Below are positions 53,553 to 61,754 of a DNA stretch of 64,000 bases, piece after piece. The stretch's first letter is position 1. The number at the start of each line of letters is the position of its first letter. The DNA lies in NCBI RefSeq assembly GCF_011046735.1, contig NZ_CP049258.1, positions 5,102,001-5,166,000 of the forward strand, given 5' to 3'. The notes under the pieces are model-generated. The model saw only the letters and a program-made list of their open reading frames with translations. It ran no database searches and was not told where the DNA came from. Both the position numbers and the translations under genes were made by a program. This DNA comes from Nordella sp. HKS 07 (lineage in GTDB: Bacteria; Pseudomonadota; Alphaproteobacteria; Rhizobiales; Aestuariivirgaceae).

Positions 53553-53912
53553 TTGATCGATCTGGCCGGCCGGCGCTTTGGCCCGGCTTCGCGTGGCGGG
53601 CGCACCAAATCGTGCGACTTCCTGGCGCGCGACTTGAACCTGGTCAACCGCCCCATGGTGCGCGGCGCCGGCGCGTCTGTTGCCTCCCCGGTGCCGCCAG
53701 TACCGGCGGCGGCAGAGGGTTTTAAACGGACGACGGGGCTTTGGCATCGATCGGTCTTCGCATCAACCACAGTCAGACCGGCACCGATCTCGCCGCGACG
53801 CTGGGCCAAGGCGCTGGGCGGGCCGGACATTACCGATGAGATCAACATCGCCAGGCTGCGCTCCGATCTCAAGACCGCCGAGATCGAGCGTGCCGCCCGC
53901 CGTCTACGCTAA
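53553..53912 (+). CDS. Hypothetical, possibly degraded ORF
   Basis: 119 codons from a TTG. The C-terminus (DITDEINIARLRSDLKTAEIERAARRLR) is a credible helix, but the middle is Arg/Pro/Ser-rich and reads poorly, and no ribosome site is evident. It may be a decayed gene whose real start has been lost. The 148 bases before it hold no gene. Confidence 0.35.
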   Translation: MIDLAGRRFGPASRGGRTKSCDFLARDLNLVNRPMVRGAGASVASPVPPVPAAAEGFKRTTGLWHRSVFASTTVRPAPISPRRWAKALGGPDITDEINIARLRSDLKTAEIERAARRLR

Positions 53913-54083
53913 TTTATTTTTCTAATTAGGGCGCGTACTCATAAATTGAGCATGATTGGTGGTGCTTGTTCGATGTCCGCTACGCCCCGATAGCGGCCCA
54001 ATTCCACAGCACTGTCGGTCGTTGAAACTTCGCGCGCAATATGACTATTATGGCTTCCGCGCATTCGAATTGGAGGGACGATC

Positions 54084-55028
54084 ATGCTGGACTCAAAGCC
54101 GTTTATCGTCGTCGATCGCCGCAAGTTCCTGGCTGCCGCCGCTGGCTTCATCGCCGCTGGCCTGATGCCGAAAAGCGTCTTGGCGCTGGCCGGCCCCTAC
54201 AGTTTCAAGCAGGGCACCGTCGATGTGACGGTGGTCAGCGACGGCCACCTTGTTCTGCCAATCGACGTTTTCGCGCCCGATGCACCGCCAGAAGCGCGGA
54301 AAGCCTTGTTCACCGCGGCCGGTGTTACCGGCAACGAGGTGCAGGCACCAACCAACGTGACCCTCATCAAGTCGGGCGCCGACCTCATCCTGTTCGATAA
54401 CGGTTCAGGCACGGAGTTCCAGCCGACGGCCGGCAAGCTCATTGAAAATCTGAAGCTCGCCGGGATCGATCCGGGCGCGATCACCAAGGTTGTCTTCACC
54501 CATGCCCATCCCGACCACATCTGGGCAACCGTGGGTGCTGGCGGGGCGCTGAATTTCCCCAACGCCGCGTATTGTTGCGCTGCCGCCGAATGGGATTTCT
54601 GGATGGGCAAGGACATTCTCACCCAGATGCCCAAAGAGATGCACCCCTTCGTGCTCGGCGCCCAGAAGCATCTCAATGGCGTCAAGGATCGCGTCACGAT
54701 GGTGAAGCCGGGAGACGACATCGTCTCCGGCATCCGCGTGCTCGAAACCTTCGGGCACACGCCGGGGCATGTTTCCTTCGAAGTGGCGGGCGACGGCGGG
54801 CTTATCATCGTCGCCGATGCGATCGGCTTACCCTTCATCTACTTCCCACACCCGGAGTGGCGCTTGGCCTTCGACGCGATCCACGATCTGGCCATTGCCA
54901 ACCGCAAGAAGTTGCTGGACCGCGCCGCCACCGACAAGACGAAGCTCCTCGGTTTCCATTGGCCCTATCCGGGCGTCGGCCACGCCGAGAGGAAGGATAG
55001 CGCCTATCAATTCGTGGCGGCAATGTAG
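54084..55028 (+). CDS. MBL-fold metallo-hydrolase with Tat signal
   Basis: 314 residues. VVDRRKFLAAAAGFIAAGL is a twin-arginine signal. The zinc motif is FTHAHPDHIW, then FGHTPGHVSFE, D in VADAI, and HWPYPGVGH. These are the ligands of the beta-lactamase-like superfamily, group of periplasmic lactonases or hydrolases. GGAGGGACGATC before the ATG resembles the leader of the 52709 gene. It is an intact, codon-normal gene in a decayed zone, so it may be recent cargo. Confidence 0.9.
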   Translation: MLDSKPFIVVDRRKFLAAAAGFIAAGLMPKSVLALAGPYSFKQGTVDVTVVSDGHLVLPIDVFAPDAPPEARKALFTAAGVTGNEVQAPTNVTLIKSGADLILFDNGSGTEFQPTAGKLIENLKLAGIDPGAITKVVFTHAHPDHIWATVGAGGALNFPNAAYCCAAAEWDFWMGKDILTQMPKEMHPFVLGAQKHLNGVKDRVTMVKPGDDIVSGIRVLETFGHTPGHVSFEVAGDGGLIIVADAIGLPFIYFPHPEWRLAFDAIHDLAIANRKKLLDRAATDKTKLLGFHWPYPGVGHAERKDSAYQFVAAM

Positions 55029-55291
55029 GGCGTCACCCGAGGCAGGTAGATGCGCGCCGCCGGCGCGCGGCAGCATCGGTTTCAGCCGGGATCTTTTATT
55101 TGGAGGAGCAGGGTTCCCTAGCAAACGATGTCGGTTCTGGGGTATTCGCGACACGGTCGAACCGGCAGCAAGTTCGGCCATGTCCGTTGTGCTGCCAAGA
55201 GCGGAAGTAAATTGGAGCGTTAGCGGCGCAGGACCATTGCGGGTTGGAGTGGTCGGGCGTGATTCAAGCTCTAAAACTGGAGCCTCGAATC

Positions 55292-55622
55292 ATGCGCTAC
55301 GAACTCAGCGATTTTGAGTATGTCGCTATCAAACCGATGCTACCAAACAAGCCGTGCGGCGTTCCGCGTGTAAACGACCGACGCATACTCAATGGCATCT
55401 TCTGGGTTCTGCATTCCGGTGCGCCGTGGCGCGACTTGCCCAAGAATTATGGGCCCATGCACGACATGCTACAATCGCTTCGTTCGTTGGCGTCGGGCTG
55501 GCATCTGGGATCAGATCATGGACGGACTAGCTGCGGCTCACAATGCCGCAGTGCAAATGATCGATACATCTGTTGTACGAGTCCATCAGGTTTCGAATCC
55601 ACGCCAGACACTCACTATTTGA
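55292..55622 (+). pseudogene. IS5-family transposase remnant, frameshifted and truncated
   Basis: The N-terminus MRYELSDFEYVAIKPMLP...GVPRVNDRRILNGIFWVLHSGAPWRDLP is the IS5 (IS427-type) OrfA start. Near 55455 the frame shifts: the match continues in another frame as TTCYNRFVRWRRAGIWDQIMDGLAAAHNAAVQMIDTSVVRVHQ and then stops. The DDE region is missing, so the element is dead. No terminal inverted repeats were found by eye. Confidence 0.8.
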
Positions 55623-55689
55623 CGCCAGCGTCCTTGCGTTCCCCCATGGTTTGAGGCGACAGCGCCGTGATGTTTGGCAGCCGGTCTTA

Positions 55690-56142
55690 TTACGTTCTGG
55701 AACTTCGGCTACTGTCTGTCGCCAATTCTGTTCGGCATGCCTCTCCAAAATCATAAAGGAAGTTCATAGCCCCTGAGCGAGCCAGATTTTGAATCTCATG
55801 AAGCGAAAGATTAGGAGCCAGATATGTCTGGATGATCTCATCCATGGCTTTCTCGGCTGTATTCACGACCGGGCGGGACGCGACGAGGCGCATTTGAGCA
55901 ACGAGTGCGTACAGCAGCACCAGGTCAGAGACATCATCCTTCTGATGGCTAAGCGCATCTCCGTAAAGCCGTGTGGCTTCAGTGATGAAGTCGCTGAAGA
56001 GCTTCTCTCGCTTGGCAAACTGGGCCTCACGACGCATTTCTTTCAACTGAGAATGCTGCGTCAGCCATGCGGTGGCGAACGAGGTCAAGCTGCCGATCGC
56101 CACTCCGGCCAGACCTATTAGAGCTGAGAAGTATGCGTCCAC
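55690..56142 (-). CDS. Membrane-anchored hypothetical protein
   Basis: 150 residues. One N-terminal transmembrane helix (FSALIGLAGVAIGSLTSFATAWL) is followed by a basic coiled coil (QLKEMRREAQFAKREKLFSDFITEATRLYGDAL) and a helical tail. This type of short protein with an N-terminal anchor is common in accessory DNA of Rhizobiales. The function is not known. Confidence 0.65.
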   Translation of the reverse strand: MDAYFSALIGLAGVAIGSLTSFATAWLTQHSQLKEMRREAQFAKREKLFSDFITEATRLYGDALSHQKDDVSDLVLLYALVAQMRLVASRPVVNTAEKAMDEIIQTYLAPNLSLHEIQNLARSGAMNFLYDFGEACRTELATDSSRSSRT

Positions 56143-56480
56143 GGAATGTCCTTCCAGAACGAACTCAGTGCAGCGCGCTACAGCGGCAGATCATGCTGAT
56201 GGGCCGGATCACCGAGGATTTCGATGCCGGCGTTGCCCTCTTCCTGACAAGCGGCCATGTCGCCACACACCCTACACCTTTCGCCAATATAGCGCAGAGG
56301 TGGAATTAAAATACTGCCAAATCATAATTGGCGACCTCCGCTGCGCCCCCCGTCCTCTCTCCCTCAGAGCGGCCCTAGCCCTCTCCCTGTCATTGTTGGC
56401 AGGATGGGGGGATGCGGCCCGCCTTTAGTGTTTCGCGCACTGGAAAAATTGCGTCATGATGGATTGTTTGTTGCTTAGGG
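56143..56480. other. Intergenic, no gene; short repeat copy
   Basis: No supported ORF. The segment 56372-56413 (GGCCCTAGCCCTCTCCCTG...GGCAGGATG) recurs in altered form at 56988-57032, so it is a short dispersed repeat. Confidence 0.4.
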
Positions 56481-56756
56481 CTAGTGTGAGTTCGGTGTCG
56501 ATGGGCTCGAGGGCCATCGCAGGACCGGATATGAAATGGCTCTCTCCTTGCAGACGGTGAGGACCTTTTTTGTGTCGAGGATTACGACATTCTCATTACG
56601 CCGCAGGCCGGGGTCTGGAATGCATCCGTCGACGTTGCAAAAGTAGGTTTTCGGATTCTTGCACATGATGGGTTCGGCTTGGGCGCTAGCTGCTATGAAA
56701 AGAGTCGATGTCGCGATGCTGATAATCAGCGCTGTGCGAGCCAGTTGCGTGAACAT
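56481..56756 (-). CDS. Secreted small protein (MFTQL leader type)
   Basis: 91 residues. MFTQLARTALIISIATSTLFIAASAQA is a signal peptide. The mature part is short, with Cys (MCKNPKTYFCNVDGCIPD and LTVCKE) that could form two disulfides. The start at 56756 is preferred over 56768 because the leader and upstream sequence match a second gene at 58.3 kb. The family is not known. Confidence 0.6.
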   Translation of the reverse strand: MFTQLARTALIISIATSTLFIAASAQAEPIMCKNPKTYFCNVDGCIPDPGLRRNENVVILDTKKVLTVCKERAISYPVLRWPSSPSTPNSH

Positions 56757-57051
56757 CTTCTCGTCCATTTGGGCGAGAACATAGGTGTCGGGCGATTTGG
56801 ATAGTGTCCAAGAGAAAACCCCACCCCGTGGTGACGGAGCGGGGTCTCCTTGATGCGTCCGCCCACGAGAAGGGCAGGGGCGAGCGGACGTATCCAATCG
56901 GCGGGCAGGATAGATAGCCCCTCCTAATCAGAATTGCTTAGGGCAGTCTGCCAAATGCTTGCGATTTGACGCCACTACGGCCCTGGCCTAGCCCTCTCCC
57001 TGCCTTCAGTGGCAGGATGTCTGGATGGCGACCTTTAAAGACTAAGTCGAA

Positions 57052-57219
57052 GTGCCTGACCGGCCGTGGAACCGGGCGGTGACGGTGACGGTCGTCGCAC
57101 CGAAGATGCCCTCTCGGGCACGTCTCGAAAAGCTGGCTCAGGAAGTTTGGAAGTCCCGCGACGAGAAGATCACGGTAGGTTCGCTGACGGTCAAGGTTGA
57201 GGCGTTTGGGAGAGGATGA
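57052..57219 (+). CDS. Small protein, 55 residues, coupled to the next gene
   Basis: Starts at GTG and reads PDRPWNRAVTVTVVAPKMPS, then RARLEKLAQEVWKSRDEKITVGSLTVKVEAFGRG. The composition is normal, and the stop overlaps the next ATG (ATGA at 57216-57219). A TAA stands just upstream, which fixes the start to the GTG. No family is recognised. Confidence 0.5.
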   Translation: MPDRPWNRAVTVTVVAPKMPSRARLEKLAQEVWKSRDEKITVGSLTVKVEAFGRG

Positions 57220-57494
57220 TGGTCACAAAGGAACAGACAGCGGCAATTGACCAACGTGTGGCGGAAGCCAGACAAAGAGCTGTGCCTACCGGAGAATACT
57301 TGACGGTCGCTGACCTGATCGAAAAGTTGAGCAAGTTTCCGCCGGAGATGAAAGTGAGCATCTTGGATGCCGACACCGGATATGTGATGCCGGTGAGTTA
57401 CATCGGCACCGATCCCGACAATGAATATCCGGATCATGTCACTCTGGGCGGCGACTACGTTGACTCGCTTGGGAAAGATGCGTTCGGCCGATAG
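57216..57494 (+). CDS. Small hypothetical protein
   Basis: 92 residues starting MMVTKEQTAAIDQRVAEARQ. A central part LTVADLIEKLSKFPPEMKVSILDADTGYVMPVSYIGTDPDN resembles short phage or island proteins that describe a quantity (many carry DADTG). GGGAGAGG precedes the ATG pair. Terminator-like hairpin follows at 57503. Confidence 0.6.
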   Translation: MMVTKEQTAAIDQRVAEARQRAVPTGEYLTVADLIEKLSKFPPEMKVSILDADTGYVMPVSYIGTDPDNEYPDHVTLGGDYVDSLGKDAFGR

Positions 57495-57502
57495 AAACAA
57501 AA

Positions 57503-57532
57503 AAGCCCGGCCTCCGTGAGGGGACCGGGCTT
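57503..57532. terminator. Intrinsic terminator hairpin
   Basis: AAGCCCGG-cctcc-gtga-gggga-CCGGGCTT forms a long stem. The A-tract on the left (AAACAAAAAAG) makes a T-run only for minus-strand transcripts; the plus side has a poor T-tract (TTCC). It stands nine bases after the stop of the 92-residue gene. Confidence 0.65.
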
Positions 57533-57659
57533 CCGGCATAGTCTCGCGCGGGATGTGCCGGATCAGGTGGCGGCCTTGCTAACAATTTGTCGGAGCCAAA
57601 GTCCAAATAGCCATCTGCAAGGCATGCAGGTATGCTGCTGCTTCTTTGTGGGAGGGCTG

Positions 57660-58043
57660 ATGATGTTGCGGCGATCAGCTGGTGACTTTGGAGTTGTGGT
57701 GTTGTCCGCCGTCTTGATCGGGACCGGCGCTGTTAGCGCGACCGCACAGTCGGTAACGATCGGTGGTGGCTACATAACTGGCAATGAGTACCAACAGCTG
57801 CGTGAAGCGGAGAAGATTGTCTACGCGGCGGGGCTAGTGGATGGGATGTTGGGCGCACCGCTTTTTGGCGCACCAGACAGCGGCAGAGTCGCGCGGCTTG
57901 ACGCCTGTATCAAGAATAAGTCAGCGGAGCAGATAGCTGCCATCCTTTCTAAGGACCTCCAAGAGAATCCAGAACTTTGGCACTTAGGAGTGAATGTCCC
58001 CGCCTATAACGCCTTGAATAAGGTGTGCGACCTAAAGGATTGA
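57660..58043 (+). CDS. Secreted protein resembling Rap1a/Tai family
   Basis: 127 residues. A signal peptide (FGVVVLSAVLIGTGAVSATAQ) is followed by EKIVYAAGLVDGMLGAP...ARLDACIKNKSAEQIAAILSKDLQENPELWHLGVNVPAYNALNKVC. The GxVDG, C...Q.....L..NPE..HL.......L..VC pattern is that of the Rap1a/Tai domain (T6SS immunity proteins), a fold also used by other small periplasmic proteins. The two Cys are at the expected places. GGGAGGG precedes the start. This is a similarity call. Confidence 0.6.
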   Translation: MMLRRSAGDFGVVVLSAVLIGTGAVSATAQSVTIGGGYITGNEYQQLREAEKIVYAAGLVDGMLGAPLFGAPDSGRVARLDACIKNKSAEQIAAILSKDLQENPELWHLGVNVPAYNALNKVCDLKD

Positions 58044-58161
58044 TCATGCCGACGCCGCAAAGTGCTCCCTGGAAAAAGCTGTCTACTGAACAGCGGACCC
58101 AAAATCCGACTTGAATGGATAAACAGCTATGACGGACCACAAATGCAATTGCCACAGCGAC

Positions 58162-58338
58162 CTAAAACACCCCTTTGTCAATGGCCTCACCTGTCGTCGC
58201 GTCTGCAGGCAGGAATTGAGCCAGCGCTTCTTGCGTCGGTCCAAACCAGCAGCTTGCGATCGCAATCCCCATCGCGATGCGAAACCCCCCGAGAAAAAGA
58301 GTGAGGAATGCAACAATCCGAGCCAGCTGCGTGAACAT
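58162..58338 (-). CDS. Small membrane protein with MFTQL leader
   Basis: 58 residues, starting MFTQLARIVAFLTLFLGGFRI, with a hydrophobic first half; the leader resembles that of the gene at 56756. GGAG lies seven bases before the ATG. The mature half has QEALAQFLPADATTGEAIDKGVF. An overlapping plus-strand ORF (58129-58425) is Arg-rich and less likely. Confidence 0.5.
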   Translation of the reverse strand: MFTQLARIVAFLTLFLGGFRIAMGIAIASCWFGPTQEALAQFLPADATTGEAIDKGVF

Positions 58339-58421
58339 TTCTCTACTCCATTTGGGCGAGAATACCGGTGTCGACGTTGGCACACTAGTCTGGCAGGATA
58401 TGGGTGCGACAGGAGCGACAG

Positions 58422-58628
58422 ATGACAACCTTTTCCATTTTGAGCGGTAGATTTGTCCGCACCTCTAATGGGTGGCTGGTTGAGGGCGACGACCTTCAGG
58501 CCCGCGTCAATGGCCCGATCCTCAAGCGCAACGTTTCCGGCCATGCGCTCATGGTGGATGACAAGCCCTTTGCGCTCTACAAAACTCTTGGGGAGGCGCA
58601 ACAGGCGCTGCGCCGGGCGACCGCGTGA
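58422..58628 (+). CDS. Small hypothetical protein
   Basis: 68 residues: MTTFSILSGRFVRTSNGWLVEGDD, then NVSGHALMVDDKPFALYKTLGEAQQALRRATA. The pattern VDDKPFALYKTLGEAQQAL suggests a small beta-alpha domain. AGGAG precedes ATG 58422. It is followed 35 bases later by the next small gene in the same direction. Confidence 0.6.
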   Translation: MTTFSILSGRFVRTSNGWLVEGDDLQARVNGPILKRNVSGHALMVDDKPFALYKTLGEAQQALRRATA

Positions 58629-58662
58629 CTTTTTCCAGCGGCCGGAGGAGGATGGCCGCCCC

Positions 58663-58815
58663 ATGGACCTCGTCAAGGAACTGGAGAAGATCGAGAAACG
58701 GAAGCTCGCCGCGGCGATCGAGGAGATCCGCGCCGTCCTGTGGCGCCCCAAGCAGACCCTTCCCCAGGCTCGCCACGAAATCGCGCTGATCCTGAAAGAC
58801 CTTAAGGAAGACTGA
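58663..58815 (+). CDS. Small helical hypothetical protein
   Basis: 50 residues: MDLVKELEKIEKRKLAAAIE, then EIRAVLWRPKQTLPQARHEIALILKDLKED. Charged-helix composition with a heptad look. GGAGGAGGATGG lies 9-15 bases before the ATG. It lies in the same direction as the genes on both sides; a run of small coupled genes is typical here. Confidence 0.5.
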   Translation: MDLVKELEKIEKRKLAAAIEEIRAVLWRPKQTLPQARHEIALILKDLKED

Positions 58816-58890
58816 CCCGAGACGGCACGATGTCGAGGCGGTCCGCGACAGTCGGTTGATCACGTTCCCGCTCAATGGCAAAAGTGTGGG

Positions 58891-59109
58891 ATGGACAAGA
58901 CCACTCTTCTCACCCTTTTCACCGAAGCCCGGCGGCGAGCTGAGGCCGGCGACCTGGATATTATGGCCCAATACGAAATCATCAGGGAACTCGAAAAGCA
59001 AGGCCTCCCTTCCGAGAAGGCGCGCGCCATCCTCGCTAGACTGATTGAGGCGCAGGACATTGATCTGGCGGAAATGGAACGGCTGCTCGATGTAATGGAT
59101 CAGGGGTGA
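58891..59109 (+). CDS. Small helical hypothetical protein
   Basis: 72 residues: MDKTTLLTLFTEARRRAEAG, then DIMAQYEIIRELEKQGLPSEKARAILARLIEAQDIDLAEMERLLDVMDQG. Strongly helical, with normal codon use. Upstream GTGGG is a weak ribosome site. No family is recognised. Confidence 0.6.
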   Translation: MDKTTLLTLFTEARRRAEAGDLDIMAQYEIIRELEKQGLPSEKARAILARLIEAQDIDLAEMERLLDVMDQG

Positions 59110-59359
59110 ACGAGAACCCTAAGCCGTGCGGCGCCCACCCTGTAACCGGCCGGCGCAGGATGGAAGCAAGTCCTTCGATGCCCATGAAAGCCCTGCGATT
59201 GGCCAGTTAAAACTTAATTGACCCGAGTGGAACATCCGTCGAGGGAAAGTATTGACAGGGCGAAAGTTGTTCCAATCTCATATGCCCTTTTATGTTTGTT
59301 TCGAAACACCGGGCTACGAGGTGACTGTACATCGCGCGAATTGCTCATTTTGCCAGTAT

Positions 59360-59664
59360 GGAATCTTCCAGCCAAATATAAGCAGCCACCTCTCTTGGAA
59401 GGCGGAGAACCGCTGCCTGGTGCCGTGACAAGTTTTTCTGAATACGCGCCAGAGCCCGACCCGGTGACGAAGAAAAAGGATGTCGTCTGGTTTGCTCTGA
59501 GCCACAACCCGCCGCCCTTTGCCCTTGCCGGCATCTGGCGCCCTTGGAATGGTGTGAGGGGCACGAAGAAGGCTCCCGTTGAGGGCGAGCACCTGCTCTA
59601 TTCGTTCCTGACTACAGAGGCCAATGAGGTCGTCGAGCCAATCCGTCTACACATTCCGCGGTAG
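59360..59664 (+). pseudogene. SRAP (YedK-like) pseudogene, frameshifted
   Basis: The C-terminal part (TSFSEYAPEPDP, KKDVVWFALS, FALAGIWRPW, GVRGTKKAPVEGEH, FLTTEANEVVEPI) is the SOS-response-associated peptidase family. In another frame just upstream reads SWKAENRCLVP, which belongs before VTSF in this family, so one frameshift lies near 59425. The 3' end changes to RLHIPR and stops, losing the HPKAMPVIL block and the catalytic His. The N-terminal active-site Cys is not present in the frame. The gene is dead. Confidence 0.75.
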
Positions 59665-59842
59665 GCATAACGGCAATTCTTATGTCATATACGTAAATTC
59701 GCGCAACGGCCGGATGTGGCGTGAAGGCTGAGATAACTATGCCGGCGAGATCGATCAGTGAAATGGAACCTTCTTGTTAAGCGGGCGTTTATGTAATGCC
59801 TCCACACCCCCTATGGAGGTGAACTACCCAATCCAACTCTCG

Positions 59843-59866
59843 ACCCGCTTCGGCGGGTTTTCTTTT
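59843..59866 (+). terminator. Intrinsic terminator
   Basis: ACCCGC-TTCG-GCGGGT followed by TTTCTTTT. A classic stem with a UUCG tetraloop and T-run on the plus strand. It lies about 180 bases after the SRAP pseudogene. Confidence 0.8.
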
Positions 59867-59924
59867 GCCGGCGGTCGGCGCAGGGTATTTCCGAGATCGC
59901 CATGAAGCGTGTGACGTGGTCCTA

Positions 59925-60105
59925 GCCCGTCGGGTCGCGGAGGCCTTCCGCCCGGCGGGCACCTTGAAACATAGCCCCGGCTTCGCGCTCAACTCGGCGC
60001 CCGGAACCATTTAAGAGCACCCGCATTACGAAGATGGCCGTGATTGCGCTCAATTCATGGCCATTTAGCCCGTCGGGCTGCGGATCGCCTCCCGGCCCGA
60101 CGGGC
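59925..60105. repeat. Composite REP-like repeat, copy 1 (hairpin - linker - hairpin)
   Basis: Hairpin A is GCCCGTCGGG...GCCCGGCGGGC (59925-59960). Hairpin B is GCCCGTCGGGC...GCCCGACGGGC (60068-60105), with a perfect 11-bp stem. The linker carries CTTCGCGCTCAACTCG...CCGGAACCA...GAGCACCCG..TTACGAAGAT.GCC. Copy 2 at 61579 has the same order. The rest of the gap 59665-60287 holds only the terminator and AT-rich tracts. Confidence 0.7.
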
Positions 60106-60287
60106 GCCTCTAATGTGCAATAATAGGCTGGGAAGACAATGAGGATCGTCGATCCGGGCCGTCTTTATGCACAGGCTGGCTGGGAAAGTTAGCCGAAACT
60201 CCGCACCACTTTTCTCCACGGAATGATCAATTTTGAACACGCATGAGTCTCGCTCGTATGCCAGTATTTGGCATCGAGGAGGCGCGG

Positions 60288-60764
60288 ATGAAGAACGCTT
60301 ACAATTATTACGATTTTAAAGAATTGGCTCTGCTTGCGCAGGTCGTGGATCGGGCTTGTGAGGCGGTTGGGGGTTGTGATGAGGTGGCCAAGGCAACTAT
60401 AGCATCACGCACAATTGCATATGCCGACGGGGGCGAGCGCGACTTCGAAAAATTGCTCGGATTCGTGTTAGGTGGTGCCGGACAAACAAACAGCCATGGC
60501 GCCCGTTCCCAACCTTGCCGGGATCAGGCCGCGGAAACGATCGTTGCCCGGCCTCCTGCAGGAGTGGTCCAATCGCGGAAAATGGGTCCCAAAATGGAGC
60601 GGCTTGAAAAGCAGATCCGGCGCGCGAAGAAATTTGCGCAACACAATAGCGGCCCTGTCGCTGATTTGTATCTTTTCCATGCAGCCATTTGCGAAGAAAA
60701 TCGCGACGCATTTCGGCAAAAGTCGCATCGTCGTCGCGCGACCGGAGCCTCTCGGCGTCCGTAA
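60288..60764 (+). CDS. Hypothetical protein, N-terminal part credible
   Basis: 158 residues from ATG 60288, with AGGAGG five bases upstream. The first 65 residues (YYDFKELALLAQVVDRACEAVGGCDEVAKATIASRTIAYADGGERDFEKLLGFVLG) are helical and look genuine. After about residue 68 the composition changes, and a second helical part starts at MERLEKQIRRAKKFAQHNSG. A frameshift or a stop that was lost near 60490 is possible. Confidence 0.5.
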   Translation: MKNAYNYYDFKELALLAQVVDRACEAVGGCDEVAKATIASRTIAYADGGERDFEKLLGFVLGGAGQTNSHGARSQPCRDQAAETIVARPPAGVVQSRKMGPKMERLEKQIRRAKKFAQHNSGPVADLYLFHAAICEENRDAFRQKSHRRRATGASRRP

Positions 60765-60987
60765 CATTTTCAGATTCCTGCTCTATGCAGGAGCAAGGAG
60801 CCCGCCAGGCCAGCCCCGTCAGCGTTCCAAAGAGCGCGGATCAATATTGGCGAGCGTCGCACGATGTGCGACGCCCAGATGCCGGCGCCGCATCCCGGCA
60901 GCCACCGACGGGTCCGTCGGTACAGATTCCCCGTAACGGCGGACCTCGCGGCTCCTGCTCCGCGACTGACCCGGGACTACTTCAACG

Positions 60988-61020
60988 CAAAAAAAGCCCG
61001 GCACCTTTCGGCGGCCGGGC
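60988..61020 (-). terminator. Intrinsic terminator for the csbD-like gene
   Basis: Read on the minus strand: GCCCGGCC...GCCGGGC followed by a T-run (seven to eight T). It stands about 20 bases after the CsbD stop (61041), the right distance. Confidence 0.75.
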
Positions 61021-61040
61021 CTAGAATTAGAATTTGGCAG

Positions 61041-61244
61041 CTACCAGCGTTGATCGCTGTACCAAGCGTCAAGGTCCTTTCTGACCTGATCCTTCGCAAT
61101 TCCATAGCGCTCTTGAATCTTACCTTCGAGTTGATCACGGCGACCATTTATGACGTCAAGATCATCGTCCGTGAGTTTGCCCCATTTCTCTTTGACTTTG
61201 CCCTTCACCTGTTTCCAGTTACCCTCAACGCGGTTCCAATCCAT
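61041..61244 (-). CDS. CsbD family stress-response protein
   Basis: 67 residues: MDWNRVEGNWKQVKGKVKEK, then WGKLTDDDLDVINGRRDQLEGKIQERYG, ending WYSDQRW. The repeated W-x-x-x-KG-K-x-K-x-x-WGKLTDDDL block is diagnostic of CsbD, small basic helical proteins induced under general stress. GGAGGC precedes the ATG. It has its own terminator. Confidence 0.93.
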   Translation of the reverse strand: MDWNRVEGNWKQVKGKVKEKWGKLTDDDLDVINGRRDQLEGKIQERYGIAKDQVRKDLDAWYSDQRW

Positions 61245-61578
61245 ATTGGCCTCCTGAAAAAATTACTCCGCAATGTAACGTGTGCATGGTGGAATCGTTC
61301 CGCTCACCAAACGGGTTTTGCGTGGAGCATTCCGGCCCGATGTCAGCGCTTCTCGCGCCAGTCGCGTCGCTTGCCCTGAGCGTTCTCTCTGGCGGGCTGA
61401 TCTACGCTTGGCTCAAGGATACGGCGCGCGCCAGACATGCGCGACAATGGTTTCCCAAGGAGCGGGCAGGTTTGGGGATTATTTCAGAGGCGCGCATAAC
61501 TATGACATTGGCGCTCGGCGAATGATGTGCGACACTTTAGGTTGCCGGGCCCGAATCCGGCAGCGCTCCCACCACGGC

Positions 61579-61738
61579 GCCCGTCGGCAAGCTTGCCCCC
61601 AAACCCTAAGCCGACGGGCTTCGCGCTCAACTCGACCCCCGGAACCACTTACGAGCACCCGAATTACGAAGATAGCCATGAAGTGCAACATGGCCATCTA
61701 GCCCGTCGGGCTACGGATTGCCTCCCAGTCCGGCGGGC
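61579..61738. repeat. Composite REP-like repeat, copy 2
   Basis: First hairpin GCCCGTCGGC...GCCGACGGGC (61579-61619); second GCCCGTCGGGC...GTCCGGCGGGC (61701-61738). The 80-base linker matches copy 1 almost base for base (TTCGCGCTCAACTCG, CCGGAACCA, GAGCACCCG). An 18-base piece TCTCTGGCGGGCTGATCT also recurs at 61386 and 63750. Confidence 0.7.
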
Positions 61739-61754
61739 GCCCTACATTGCCGAA

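Noticed and set aside
52574-53872. 432-codon minus-strand ORF
   Set aside because: Covers two better supported plus-strand genes, with no family motif.
58129-58425. Plus-strand ORF with Cys-rich start (MTDHKCNCHSD)
   Set aside because: Overlaps the MFTQL gene on the other strand; Arg/Pro-rich end. The MFTQL gene is supported by a second copy.
61340-61525. Possible 61-residue membrane protein (MSALLAPVASLALSVLSGGL)
   Set aside because: No ribosome site, unsupported C-terminus, and part of its sequence belongs to an 18-base repeat.
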